Positions 25,306-33,505 of a DNA stretch of 64,000 nucleotides are shown here, in pieces. The stretch's first letter is position 1; each line of letters begins with the position of its first letter. The stretch is from assembly GCF_002086125.1 (NCBI RefSeq), contig NZ_MVHG01000021.1:1-64000 (forward strand), read 5' to 3'. A model generated the notes under the pieces. The model made no database searches. It was not told the DNA's origin and worked only from the letters and a program-made list of their open reading frames with translations. Position numbers and translations under genes: made by a program. Source of the DNA: Mycobacterium arosiense ATCC BAA-1401 = DSM 45069. Its GTDB lineage: Bacteria > Actinomycetota > Actinomycetes > Mycobacteriales > Mycobacteriaceae.

Positions 25306-25337
25306 TCTGACGTCACGCCTCTCTGACGTCACGCCTC
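25306..25337. repeat. Tandem 16-bp repeat with TGACGTCA palindromes
   Basis: TCTGACGTCACGCCTC occurs twice head to tail (25306-25321 and 25322-25337), identical in all 16 positions. Each copy contains the perfect palindrome TGACGTCA, so two identical dyads are spaced 16 bp centre to centre, 1.5 helical turns. It lies 87-118 bases upstream of the yrbEA start and looks like a double operator or activator site. Confidence 0.7.
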
Positions 25338-25380
25338 ATCGTGGCGAGCCCCTTCGGTCCTATGTGACCCGCCTCACGGC

Positions 25381-25396
25381 GTGAACCTTAACTTCA
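25381..25396 (-). promoter_or_regulatory. Shared element, copy 1 (mce operon)
   Basis: Minus strand reads TGAAGTTA-AGG-TTCAC. It is oriented toward yrbEA, 162 bases from its start codon. Identical in both half-elements to the copies before the SDR at 31990, the LLM gene at 35980 and the operon starting at 60090. Confidence 0.7.
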
Positions 25397-25759
25397 GAGA
25401 TACTCAACTGTCAACACCGTTTGACGTGCTAGTTCTGCGCAGCAATTTATTACGAATTATGCAAATCATCGGTGCAATGACAGGGCCTGTCGCGTCACTT
25501 TCGATGGCGATGATGGCGTCGTCGGGATCGACGAGGATCGGATGCCGAGAAGGGCCCCACTCGGCATGGTAAGCGGGGCCGTGGTCGGGTGCCGGCCGGG
25601 TTGACGCGATCCCGGTTTGGGGTGACCCGAGTCCAGCCGAACCCGCTCTGCCCGTCGTCACATGTGCGGACGTTACGACGACTCGGTTGGCAGACCGGCT
25701 TGGGCTCGGTGACGGCGACGACTACGCACCCTCCCAGGGCCCGGCTGTAAGCCTCACCC

Positions 25760-25782
25760 TATTTACTGTAGAACAGTAAATA
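25760..25782. promoter_or_regulatory. 23-bp perfect palindrome upstream of SDR gene
   Basis: TATTTACTGT, a 3-base centre AGA, then ACAGTAAATA: ten-base perfect arms in an AT-rich core. It ends 97 bases before the SDR start at 25880. Size and symmetry fit a TetR- or GntR-type operator. It differs from the shared TGAAGTTA element, so it implies another regulator. Confidence 0.65.
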
Positions 25783-25879
25783 ACAACGTGGCCCGACGGC
25801 ACGGCGGGCCACATCCACTTCCGCCCGATCGGCGCACCTAGCGCGACGCTGAATGCCTTGCCTAACAGAGGGAGTCAAC

Positions 25880-26656
25880 GTGACCGAAAGTTCGTATGCC
25901 GTCGTCGTTGGCGGCGCGTCTGGAATTGGTGCCGCGACTGCTCGGATTCTCGCGGATCACGGGCACTCGGTGATCATTGGCGATCGCAACCTATCCGCCG
26001 CCGCTGCTGTGGTGGACGAACTTCGTGGCGGCGGACATGTGGCGGCGGAGGTCGACGTCACCGATGAGAGCAGCGTCGCAACATTCTTTGACGCCGCGAC
26101 ACAACGCACTGAACGGTTCGAGATCGCCGTCAGCTGTCCGGGCATCACCGCATTAGGATTAGTCACCGAGTTACCAGTGGCCAAATTCCGTCGGGTCGTT
26201 GATGTTTGCTTGACCGGAGCCTTCCTGGTCATTCAGCACGCGGGCCGGCACATCGCTGATGGTGGCGCAATCATCACGCTGAGCTCACTGAATGCCCGCC
26301 AACCCGCCATCGGGATGAGCGCCTATTGTTCCGCGAAGGCGGGCCTGTCAATGCTGACCCAGGTCGCCGCGCTGGAATTGGCGCCACGCGTGCGGGTCAA
26401 TGCCATCGCCCCCGGTCTGGTGCACACGCCGCTGACCTCCGGCGCCCTCGGCGTCGACGGGGTGGAAAGTGAGTACGTCGAGAACATTCCGCTCGGCCGT
26501 GCCGGCACCCCCGAGGAAATCGCTGAGGCCGTGCTGTATCTCGCTCGGGCGCAATGGATCACCGGCGAGGTCCTCGACCTCAACGGCGGCGCGCACATGA
26601 TGCGCTACCCCAACGTCCATGGCCATTTTGAGCGCTCAACCCAGCACGACGGCTAG
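25880..26656 (+). CDS. SDR-family oxidoreductase
   Basis: A 258-residue classical short-chain dehydrogenase/reductase. NAD(P) site VVGGASGIGAATA (about residues 10-22), Asp in DRNLS favouring NAD, catalytic Ser in ITLSSLNAR, YCSAK for the Tyr-Lys pair, and the C-terminal LDLNGGAHMM. GTG 25880 has GAGGGAG six bases upstream and is preferred over the frame from 25853. Likely oxidises a hydroxyl to a ketone, or the reverse, on a hydrophobic substrate. It is divergent from the mce operon and sits alone upstream of the thiolase operon. Confidence 0.85.
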   Translation: MTESSYAVVVGGASGIGAATARILADHGHSVIIGDRNLSAAAAVVDELRGGGHVAAEVDVTDESSVATFFDAATQRTERFEIAVSCPGITALGLVTELPVAKFRRVVDVCLTGAFLVIQHAGRHIADGGAIITLSSLNARQPAIGMSAYCSAKAGLSMLTQVAALELAPRVRVNAIAPGLVHTPLTSGALGVDGVESEYVENIPLGRAGTPEEIAEAVLYLARAQWITGEVLDLNGGAHMMRYPNVHGHFERSTQHDG

Positions 26657-26794
26657 ACCCACCCGGGGCAGTCGTCGCCGACTCTCGTTCGAGCGGCGGC
26701 GGCCGTTTAGGCGTGCGCGCACTCGCGCCGCGTTTGTTACTCGTTGTATCAGCTCAGACGGAACCTAACTGTTTGCACGCCATGGTGTAATACC

Positions 26795-26818
26795 GCTAGA
26801 GTTAGTTGCAATTCTAGC
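26795..26818. promoter_or_regulatory. Inverted repeat upstream of thiolase operon
   Basis: GCTAGA and TCTAGC, six-base perfect arms with a 12-base spacer, ending 23 bases before ATG 26842. It lies where a -10 region or operator would be expected. Confidence 0.4.
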
Positions 26819-26841
26819 AACGACAAGCAGTGAGGGTGGCT

Positions 26842-28032
26842 ATGAGTCGCGCCGTATGTATCGCGGGGGTCGGCATGACTCCCTTCGCCAAGCCCGGCAA
26901 GAGTGCCGATTACCAGGACATGGGCGCACAAGCCGCGCGGTCGGCGCTCGCCGACGCCGGGATCGACTACGCCGAGGTTGCGCAGGCCTACGTCGGCTAC
27001 GTCTACGGCGACTCGACCTCCGGACAGGCGACGCTGTATCACCTCGGGCTTTCCGGCATCCCGGTCGTCAACGTCAATAACAACTGCTCCACCGGATCGT
27101 CGGCGCTGTGGCTGGCTAGGCAGGCGGTGGCTTCGGGGGTCGCCGAGTGTGTGCTGGCCCTCGGCTTCGAGCAGATGCGTCCCGGCGCCCTGGCCGCGGT
27201 ATGGGACGATCGGCCGAGTTCGACCGGAAAGTTCGAAGAGGTCGCACTGGGTCAGCCCGGAGCAGACCCGCAGGCGCCGATGGCCGCGCAACTGTTCGGC
27301 GGCGCGGGTGTGGCACACATGGAGCGCTTCGGCACGGAACCTGAGACCTTCGGCCGCATTTCAGTGAAGGCGCGGCAGCATGCCGCGCGCAATCCGCTCG
27401 CGGTGTTCCGCGACACCGTGACCCTGGAAGAGGTGATGTCCTCACCGAGGATCTGGGGTCCGCTCACCAGATTGCAGTGCTGCCCACCGACGTGCGGAGC
27501 GGCCGCCGCGATCGTCTGCAGCGACGAGTTCGCGGCCGCGCACGGGATCGATCAGGCCGTCCATATCCGGGCCCAGTCCCTTGTCACCGATCTGCCCGGC
27601 GCTTACAACGGCGAGGACATGCGTCGCGTTGTGGGTTACGACATGTCCGCGAAGGCTGCGGCCGACGTGTACGAGGCGGCAGGCGTTGGCCCCGAAGATA
27701 TTCCGGTGGTGGAACTGCACGACTGCTTCACGACCAACGAGCTCATCACCTACGAAGCACTGGGGTTGACACCTGAGGGCACCGCCGAGAAGTTCATCCT
27801 CGACGGGGACAACACCTATGGCGGACGCGTGGTGACCAACCCGTCCGGCGGGCTGCTGTCCAAGGGACACCCGCTCGGTGCGACCGGGCTGGCCCAGTGC
27901 GCCGAACTGGTCTGGCAGTTGCGTGGCCAGGCCGGCGAACGCCAGGTTGAAGGCGCCCGATTGGCGCTGCAGCACAACCTCGGTCTCGGCGGAGCCTGTG
28001 TCGTCACCCTGTATGAACGGACGTTGCGATGA
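26842..28032 (+). CDS. SCPx/Ltp-type thiolase (lipid-transfer protein)
   Basis: A 396-residue thiolase of the sterol-carrier-protein X class. It has the diagnostic VNVNNNCSTGSSAL around the nucleophilic Cys near residue 82, HDCFTTNEL, and [13 protein letters not shown] with the catalytic His near 343. It resembles Ltp1 (Rv2790c) and mammalian SCPx thiolase, which cleave 3-ketoacyl-CoAs with branched or bulky chains, including steroid side chains; some relatives are aldolases instead. It lacks a C-terminal SCP2 domain. It begins an operon with two MaoC-like genes (stop/start overlaps of four bases). ATG 26842 follows GAGGG. Confidence 0.85.
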   Translation: MSRAVCIAGVGMTPFAKPGKSADYQDMGAQAARSALADAGIDYAEVAQAYVGYVYGDSTSGQATLYHLGLSGIPVVNVNNNCSTGSSALWLARQAVASGVAECVLALGFEQMRPGALAAVWDDRPSSTGKFEEVALGQPGADPQAPMAAQLFGGAGVAHMERFGTEPETFGRISVKARQHAARNPLAVFRDTVTLEEVMSSPRIWGPLTRLQCCPPTCGAAAAIVCSDEFAAAHGIDQAVHIRAQSLVTDLPGAYNGEDMRRVVGYDMSAKAAADVYEAAGVGPEDIPVVELHDCFTTNELITYEALGLTPEGTAEKFILDGDNTYGGRVVTNPSGGLLSKGHPLGATGLAQCAELVWQLRGQAGERQVEGARLALQHNLGLGGACVVTLYERTLR

Positions 28033-28478
28033 GCGCCGAATCCCTCAAGGGTTACCGGTGGCCGGAGAGCACCGTCGACGTCGAACGCGGCCGCGTTGCC
28101 ATGTTTGCCAAGGCAATTGGCGAAACCGATCCGATCTACTTTGATGTCGAGGCTGCGCGCGGCGCTGGCCACCCCGATCTGCTCGCTCCACCGACCTTTT
28201 TGTTCGGGCTGGATCTGGAGCATTCCGACACGCTGGGCGTCTTGGAAGCCAATGGCGTCGATGTGTCCTCTGTGCTGCACGGTGAGCAACGCTTCACCTA
28301 TCACCGAGATGTGCATGCCGGTGATCAGCTCGCGCTGGCCGCCGAGTTCACCGACTACTACTCGAAACGTAATGGCGCCCTAGAGTTCCTGGTACGCCGT
28401 TCACGGCTGTCATCGGGTGGCAAACTCGTTGCCGAGATGGAAAGCGTGTCCGTCATCCGAAATGGAGCACCCTCGTGA
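28029..28478 (+). CDS. MaoC-like hydratase, N-terminal hot-dog subunit
   Basis: A 149-residue single hot-dog protein of the FAS1-like dehydratase type (VERGRVAMFAKAIGETDPIYFD, APPTFLFGLDLEH, VLHGEQRFTYHRDVHAGD). It lacks the catalytic Asp-x4-His of MaoC hydratases and should be the structural partner of the next gene. Such split pairs (for example HadA-HadB or ChsH1-ChsH2 in mycobacteria) hydrate 2-enoyl-CoAs with bulky chains. Overlaps both neighbours by four bases. Confidence 0.8.
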   Translation: MSAESLKGYRWPESTVDVERGRVAMFAKAIGETDPIYFDVEAARGAGHPDLLAPPTFLFGLDLEHSDTLGVLEANGVDVSSVLHGEQRFTYHRDVHAGDQLALAAEFTDYYSKRNGALEFLVRRSRLSSGGKLVAEMESVSVIRNGAPS

Positions 28479-28891
28479 CCACCGACACCGCCGAAATCCA
28501 GGCCGGCACGCAACTTCCTCCCTTGGTCGTCGCTCCAATCTCACGCACGACGCTGGCGTTGTTCGCCGGCGCCTCGGCTGACCACAACCCGATCCATGTC
28601 GACATCGATGCGGCCAAGGCGGCCGGTTTCGACGACGTGTTCGCCCACGGCATGCTGTCGATGGCATACCTGGGCCGGCTGGTCACCTCATGGGTTCCGC
28701 AGTGCCAACTGCGCGCGCTGAGCACCCGTTTCACCGCTATCACCCCGGTTCTCGCTCAACCGACGTGCACCGGAACCGTGGTCAGCGTCGACGAGGTGGA
28801 CGGTGAGAAGCGCGCCACCGTCGAGGTGAAAGTCACGCTGGCCGACGGGACGGTGACGCTCAGCGGCGAAGCCGTCGTCGCCATCGCCTGA
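28475..28891 (+). CDS. MaoC-like enoyl-CoA hydratase, catalytic subunit
   Basis: A 138-residue hot-dog protein with the R-hydratase signature FAGASADHNPIHVD, giving the Asp and His catalytic pair, followed by GFDDVFAHGMLSMAYLGRLV. Expected to add water to 2-enoyl-CoA as a heteromer with the preceding subunit, supplying the hydroxyacyl-CoA that is later oxidised and cleaved by the thiolase. Start GTG 28475 overlaps the upstream stop. Confidence 0.85.
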   Translation: MTTDTAEIQAGTQLPPLVVAPISRTTLALFAGASADHNPIHVDIDAAKAAGFDDVFAHGMLSMAYLGRLVTSWVPQCQLRALSTRFTAITPVLAQPTCTGTVVSVDEVDGEKRATVEVKVTLADGTVTLSGEAVVAIA

Positions 28892-28931
28892 CCGGCACAT
28901 ACAGCCGAGCGGCACTCAACCGGTTCGGGAC

Positions 28932-28958
28932 GAGTGAACTAAAATTTATGGTTCACTC
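28932..28958 (+). promoter_or_regulatory. Palindrome containing shared-element variant, before tandem-TetR gene
   Basis: GAGTGAAC (28932-28939) and GTTCACTC (28951-28958) are perfect eight-base arms with an 11-base spacer. The right half (AAAATTTATGGTTCAC, 28941-28956) matches the copy at 60124-60140 in 13 of 16 positions and points to the regulator gene, 51 bases from GTG 29008. Suggests autoregulation. Confidence 0.65.
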
Positions 28959-29007
28959 TTCCACAACCGAGCATCCGCCGAATGGCAGTAAAGGGAGGAA
29001 AGCCGAC

Positions 29008-30192
29008 GTGGCGCAACCCGTTCGCCAGCACGCGCGGAGTTCGGTACGCAAACTGCAGTTGGCGCAGGCTGCCGCCCGTCTGTTCACCGACCGCGGCTAC
29101 CACAACGTCAGCATGGACGACGTGGCCTCGGCGGTCGGCCTCACTGGACCTGCGCTCTACCGGCACTTCCGCAAGAAGCACGACATTCTGGCCCAGGTCA
29201 TCTCCGAACAGCTCGCCGCCGTCGAGGCAGTCGCGGTACGGGCGGCGGAAGCCGACCTCGAGCCGGATAAGCGCTCGGCGATGTTCATATCCGAATTGGC
29301 CGATTTGGTGTTGGACCGCGAAGAAGTGCTGCTGTGGAAGCGCGAACGGCGACAGCTCTCCGAAGCCGAGCAGGACCAGTTCCGATTGCGGCTCAACGAT
29401 GTTCTGCGGCGGACCGTGCAGGCCCTCGGCCTGGGCGACGGCGGCCAGCCGAGCAGCGAAGCGGAGTTACGGGCTTGGAGCGTATTGGCGCTCTACTCCA
29501 GCGTGGGGCCCGCGCGTAGGCGGCTCGACGATGCGGCGGCCAAGCGCATCCTGCAGGCGATGGCCGACGGCGTTCTGCAGTGCGAACTCGACGGAGCCGT
29601 CACCACATCCACTCCCCCGGTCGCGATGCAGCGCCGCCCACCGGGGCGGCGCGAACGCATCCTCAGCACCGCCACCCGGCTATTCCACGCCCAGAGCTAT
29701 CACGCGGTCGGCATTGAAGAGATCGCGGCCGAGTCGGACACCGCCATCGCGACCTTCTACCAATACTTCAACGGCAAGGCCGAGTTACTGCAGGCGGTGC
29801 TCAACCGGGGCGCGGAGGGTTTGCACTACGTGACCAACCACCGGCTTTCGGCCGCGAGCACACCCCAAGAAGCGATCGACATCATCGGGTGCACCCTAAT
29901 CGAGCTGGCTCTCGGCCCGCACCAACCGATTCTGGCCATCCTGGCCGCCGACCTTATCTATCTGCCGGAGAAGGCACAGGAAGCCATCCGGATGAGCGAG
30001 CGAGAATACATCGACGAGTGGGTCTCCGCCGTCGTCGCGATCCGCCCCGAAGTGTCGGTACCCCACGCTCGCTTGATCGCCCAGGCATCGATCGGGCTGA
30101 TCACCGACATCACCCAAACTCAAAGTATGCGCAACCGTCCGGGCATCGCCAACGAACTGCACCGCCTGGTTGCCGCGGTGCTCGCCGCCTAG
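29008..30192 (+). CDS. Tandem-TetR transcriptional regulator (Mce3R-like), copy 1
   Basis: A 394-residue protein made of two complete TetR units in one chain. The first helix-turn-helix is at about residues 15-60 (AAARLFTDRGYHNVSMDDVA, LTGPALYRHFRKKHDIL) and the second at about 213-262 (RILSTATRLFHAQSYHAVGI, AIATFYQYFNGKAELL). Each is followed by its own ligand-binding helical domain. M. tuberculosis Mce3R has the same double architecture (406 residues) and represses mce3 and a lipid-catabolic gene set. GTG 29008 is chosen because GGGAGG lies eight bases upstream; the longer frame from 28948 starts inside the operator. It probably binds as a monomer to a pseudo-symmetric site. Confidence 0.85.
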   Translation: MAQPVRQHARSSVRKLQLAQAAARLFTDRGYHNVSMDDVASAVGLTGPALYRHFRKKHDILAQVISEQLAAVEAVAVRAAEADLEPDKRSAMFISELADLVLDREEVLLWKRERRQLSEAEQDQFRLRLNDVLRRTVQALGLGDGGQPSSEAELRAWSVLALYSSVGPARRRLDDAAAKRILQAMADGVLQCELDGAVTTSTPPVAMQRRPPGRRERILSTATRLFHAQSYHAVGIEEIAAESDTAIATFYQYFNGKAELLQAVLNRGAEGLHYVTNHRLSAASTPQEAIDIIGCTLIELALGPHQPILAILAADLIYLPEKAQEAIRMSEREYIDEWVSAVVAIRPEVSVPHARLIAQASIGLITDITQTQSMRNRPGIANELHRLVAAVLAA

Positions 30193-30270
30193 CCGGCCAG
30201 AGCTCGTCCGGACCTGGTCGCGAACTCCCAGCCGTCGGCGTCATCGAGCACCTCACTCTCACCTCCGACC

Positions 30271-30762
30271 TCAGCTTGAGACGTGGTGGGTACCGAATGT
30301 GCGCGCGTGATAGGTCAGCGGCGCAGCGCTGACGCTGTCTACCGAATGAACCTCCCCGATTAGCACAACGTGGTCAGCCGCCTCAACGGTCTGCGCGACT
30401 GCACACGCAAACCAGCCAGGAGCGCCAGCCAGCCGCGGGACCCCGTCGGTAAGTGACCAGTCGACGTCAGCGAATTTGTCGCGGCCCTTGCGCGCAAAGC
30501 GCGACGCCAGAACCGACTGCCCCTTTCCGAGAACATTCACACCGAAGGCACCGGTTTGGCGAATGATTCTTAACAGGTCGGAGTCCCTATCGAGGCTCAC
30601 GAGCAACGAGGGCGGAGACATCGACAGCGAGGCAAACGCACTCACCGTGGTGCCGTGAGCCCGGTCATCGTCCATAGCAGTAATCACTGCCACCGGCGTA
30701 CACACCAACGCCATGGCATTTCTGAACGCCTCTCCGAGCGCCTCGACCGGTGCCACCGCCAT
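30271..30762 (-). CDS. Flavin reductase of a two-component oxygenase (HsaB/HpaC-like)
   Basis: A 163-residue flavin:NAD(P)H reductase. Family features are the N-terminal VCTPVAVITA, AHGTTVSAFASLSMSPPSLLVSLD and FGVNVLGKGQ; the usual GDH is DHVVLIGEVH here. It should supply FADH2 or FMNH2 to a partner monooxygenase. The HsaA-like oxygenase at 44202 is the obvious candidate, about 14 kb away. Convergent with the tandem-TetR gene. Confidence 0.8.
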   Translation of the reverse strand: MAVAPVEALGEAFRNAMALVCTPVAVITAMDDDRAHGTTVSAFASLSMSPPSLLVSLDRDSDLLRIIRQTGAFGVNVLGKGQSVLASRFARKGRDKFADVDWSLTDGVPRLAGAPGWFACAVAQTVEAADHVVLIGEVHSVDSVSAAPLTYHARTFGTHHVSS

Positions 30763-30874
30763 GTCATGCCATCCTCACGTTCAATCGTCAGCCTACCGCC
30801 AGGGTGCATAATCACAATTAACATTTCTGTGCATCCTCGCAGCCTAAACACTGCAGTTCGAACCCGCTGCCATA

Positions 30875-31816
30875 TCAGCTGCTCACAATGGGCTCAGAGG
30901 CCAGCACTTCCAGCACGAAATCACCGATTGTGGTGACGGCGCGCTGGGCGCGCGGCATGTATGAAGCAAACATCGTCCAGGCGTGACACACGCCGGAATA
31001 GACCGCCAGCCGCGACGGTGAGCCGCCGCGTTGCATGGCGTCATGAAGCATCTTCGCATCGTCGAGCAGCACTTCGCGGTCACTGGCCAGGATCAATGTC
31101 GGTGGTAACCGGTCAAGCCTGCCAAACACCGGGGATGCCAATGGATCTCGAGGATCATGCCCTTGCAGATAGGCGACGGCCAACGACTGCACCGAACGGC
31201 GGGAGATTGCCGCATCGGTGTCGGCGTGGGTGTCAAAGCTCTTCCCGGAGGCGGTGAAATCGGCCAGCGGCGACATCAACACCGCCCCGGCAGGCAACGG
31301 CGTCGCATGGTCGCGGGCGCGGATCAGCGACGCCACGGTGAGGCCGCCACCCGCGGAGTCCCCGGCGAGCATCCAGCGGCCACCGAAAGTTTGGGCAGCC
31401 CAGCCCATTACCGCCTCGGCATCCTGGACCGCAGCCGGGAATGGGGACTCGGGCGCAAGCCGGTAGTCGGGTACCACGACAGGGTGCCCGCTTGCGGCCG
31501 AGACGGCAGCGGCCACGCCGCGGTAACCTTTCGCCGACCCCATAACGTATCCGCCGCCATGCAGCCAAATGACCGCGGCGCTCTCGTCCACCGTCCCGAC
31601 GGCGACGCGAAGCGCAGGGACACCGCCGGCGGATAGCTCCGCGATGGCAACACCCTCGGGCAGGCCCTGCGAGATCATCATCGCGTCGAGGTTCTCCCGC
31701 ATCGCCGGCAGCGGGCGGCGCCCATCACCGAAGACCCGACGGAGGTCGCGGTCGGCACGTTGTAGTGCCTCGGAGTCGGCCTTCGACCAGTCCGCATCGG
31801 TCACTGACGGCGCCAT
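30875..31816 (-). CDS. Alpha/beta-hydrolase, hormone-sensitive-lipase type
   Basis: A 313-residue esterase of the HSL/LipH class: oxyanion motif WLHGGGYVMGS, nucleophile GDSAGGG, Asp in the DPLASP region and His in GVCHAW. No signal peptide, so it acts in the cytoplasm. In this cluster it is a good candidate for hydrolysing the ester or lactone made by the Baeyer-Villiger enzyme. GAGGGG lies six bases before ATG 31816. It is divergent from the SDR at 31990. Confidence 0.85.
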   Translation of the reverse strand: MAPSVTDADWSKADSEALQRADRDLRRVFGDGRRPLPAMRENLDAMMISQGLPEGVAIAELSAGGVPALRVAVGTVDESAAVIWLHGGGYVMGSAKGYRGVAAAVSAASGHPVVVPDYRLAPESPFPAAVQDAEAVMGWAAQTFGGRWMLAGDSAGGGLTVASLIRARDHATPLPAGAVLMSPLADFTASGKSFDTHADTDAAISRRSVQSLAVAYLQGHDPRDPLASPVFGRLDRLPPTLILASDREVLLDDAKMLHDAMQRGGSPSRLAVYSGVCHAWTMFASYMPRAQRAVTTIGDFVLEVLASEPIVSS

Positions 31817-31918
31817 CTCGACCCCTCACGCTTTCTCATATCACTCGACGTACGGAGAATTGTGACTAACTATATCCGAATTCTAACTAGTCAACCCGGT
31901 ATTGACCGGCCACATTGA

Positions 31919-31935
31919 TGAAGTTAGCCTTCACA
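31919..31935 (+). promoter_or_regulatory. Shared element, copy 3 (SDR at 31990)
   Basis: TGAAGTTA-GCC-TTCACA, on the plus strand, 54 bases before ATG 31990. It lies between divergent genes but its orientation points to the SDR, as in all other copies. Confidence 0.7.
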
Positions 31936-31989
31936 TGCGAGCTCTCGCACCTGGCGATGGCGCCGGGGGCAGAACAGACGAGGAGCGAC

Positions 31990-32817
31990 ATGCCCAAACT
32001 CTCCGACAAGATCGCTCTGGTCACCGGTGCCACCACGTTGGATCCCGGTGGACTGAACATCGGTGGTGCCGCGGCCACTGAACTGGTAGCCGAGGGCGCC
32101 CGCGTGGTGTTAGCCGACATCAACATCGAGGGCGCTTCCGCTCTCGCCGAGCAATTGAACGAGAAATACGGCCCGAACATCGCGATCGCAGTCCACACCG
32201 ATCTTCGGGACGAGACGGCGATCCGGCGGTTAGTGGCCACCACGGTGTCCACCTATGGCGGTTTGAATGTGCTGTTGAACATTGCGGGTGTGTTCCCCGC
32301 CGGGGACGGTGACGTCGCCACCATGCCTATCGAGGTATGGGACGACGTGATGGCTGTCAACGTCCGCAGCGCGATGCTGACCACCAAGCATGCGCTGCCG
32401 CATCTTCGTAATGGCGGCGGGTCGATCGTGAACACCGCGTCGACGCACGCCTTCGCCGGCGACACCAGCCTCACCGGATACGGCGCCACCAAGGCCGCGT
32501 TGCTGGCGCTGACCGCATACACCGCGACCCAGTACGGGCGAGAAGGCGTGCGGTGCAACGCAATCTGCCCCGGAACCACCACCACTCCGCCGGCGCAACA
32601 GCTGCCCAAGGCGATCACCGACATCTACCGTCGCCATACCCTCGCGCCGGATCTCAACGCACCCGGTGACCTGGCCAAGGTGTATGCGTTCCTGGCCTCC
32701 GACGATTCCCGAGGCATCAACGGTGAATCCATCCGAGTCGACGGCGGCCTGCTCGCCCATCAGCCCTTTGTGCCGGACATGAACTCGCTGGGCGCTTCGA
32801 CCGCCACGTCCCAGTAG
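31990..32817 (+). CDS. SDR-family oxidoreductase
   Basis: A 275-residue short-chain dehydrogenase. The cofactor loop is expanded: ALVTGATTLDPGGLNIGGAAA, with five or six extra residues inside the usual TGxxxGxG. Then LADINIEG, the NIAGVFPAG segment, catalytic Ser in IVNTASTHAF, YGATK, and the C-terminal RVDGGLLAHQP. AGGAG lies before ATG 31990; upstream in-frame codons are not needed. Unusual glycine loop is shared with a group of SDRs found in terpenoid and steroid clusters, from memory and with limited certainty. Confidence 0.8.
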   Translation: MPKLSDKIALVTGATTLDPGGLNIGGAAATELVAEGARVVLADINIEGASALAEQLNEKYGPNIAIAVHTDLRDETAIRRLVATTVSTYGGLNVLLNIAGVFPAGDGDVATMPIEVWDDVMAVNVRSAMLTTKHALPHLRNGGGSIVNTASTHAFAGDTSLTGYGATKAALLALTAYTATQYGREGVRCNAICPGTTTTPPAQQLPKAITDIYRRHTLAPDLNAPGDLAKVYAFLASDDSRGINGESIRVDGGLLAHQPFVPDMNSLGASTATSQ

Positions 32818-32872
32818 GACTGGTCACTCGCCTTCCCCGCGACGGGCGGCGCCAAATCGTATGCCGCGCCAG

Positions 32873-33227
32873 CTAAGCTGGCCCACTCAGCTGATGCGCC
32901 ATCCCTGCCTGACCGCGGCAGAATCGCTCAAGCCGGGCCTCCGTACACGCCGCCACCAGCACAGTGCCCTCGTCCAGGCTGTTCTTCGGCCACACCCCGA
33001 CCTGCGTGTCGCGCAGCCCGACATGATCTTGAAATAGGCGGGGGGTAGTAGCACAAGTTCACCAGCTCGACCCCACTCATGGCCCGAGTGGGATGAATGA
33101 CCACTGTTTGGGCGACGGCCGCGCAGAACGCGGCCGCCTCGGCCGCTGCCCAAGCGGTCCGACCGCCCGAGCCGATATCGGCGTCCAGATTTGCGATCCC
33201 CACCACAACTCGGCCCCGAGGCGACAA
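32873..33227 (-). pseudogene. Unrecognised gene, frameshifted in a G6 run
   Basis: Two adjoining minus-strand frames read as one protein of about 118 residues. The first (VVVGIANLDADIGSGG, AAEAAAFCAAVAQTVVIHPT, SGVELVNLCYYPP) stops being sensible at 33040-33045, a run of six G. The second continues YFQDHVGLRDTQVGVWPK, TVLVAACTEARLERF and ends at TAG 32873. Both halves have coding-like composition. I do not recognise the family. The break lies in a homopolymer, so a sequencing error in an intact gene is as likely as true decay. Confidence 0.4.
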
Positions 33228-33505
33228 TCCGCCCTCGCCCTAGAATCGTCATTTACCTTTCGCTGGACATCGCGTGGGCGAACCCTTCCGGGAGAAGGCG
33301 GTATAGCACACTCGTGCTAACTTATTTTCGCAGTACTGATAGATATTATTGGTATACAGCAACCACGCATGACTCAGCATCGCGAGCGTTTCACAGCGGC
33401 TTACTTGACGCCCGAAGTTGTCTATGTGATGCTATCGCCAGTCACTGCTGTGATTGACATCATGCGCATCAGACCAAGTGATGCGAACTTTCGAGGAGGC
33501 CCAGA
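33228..33505. promoter_or_regulatory. Promoter region of the P450 operon
   Basis: About 280 bases with an AT-rich core. TAGCAC-ACTC-GTGCTA (33304-33319) is a perfect six-base-arm palindrome and TCAC-TGCT-GTGA occurs closer to the gene (33439-33450). No copy of the shared TGAAGTTA element is seen, so this operon may have a different regulator. Confidence 0.45.

Larger units (their letters stand above)
25220..25879. other. Regulatory intergenic region between mce operon and SDR gene
   Basis: About 660 bases between divergent units. It contains a tandem 16-bp repeat (25306-25337), one copy of the shared TGAAGTTAnnnTTCAC element pointing to the mce operon (25381-25396) and a 23-bp palindrome before the SDR gene (25760-25782). 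An AT-richer stretch lies at 25436-25470. An 85-residue minus-strand frame (25404-25661) has no ribosome binding site or family features and is not called. Confidence 0.6.

Noticed and set aside
25306..25337. CRISPR-like repeat
   Set aside because: Only two copies, head to tail with no spacer; better explained as a tandem operator.
25404..25661. 85-residue minus-strand frame in the mce/SDR intergenic region
   Set aside because: No ribosome binding site, no family feature, and it crosses sequence likely to be promoter DNA.
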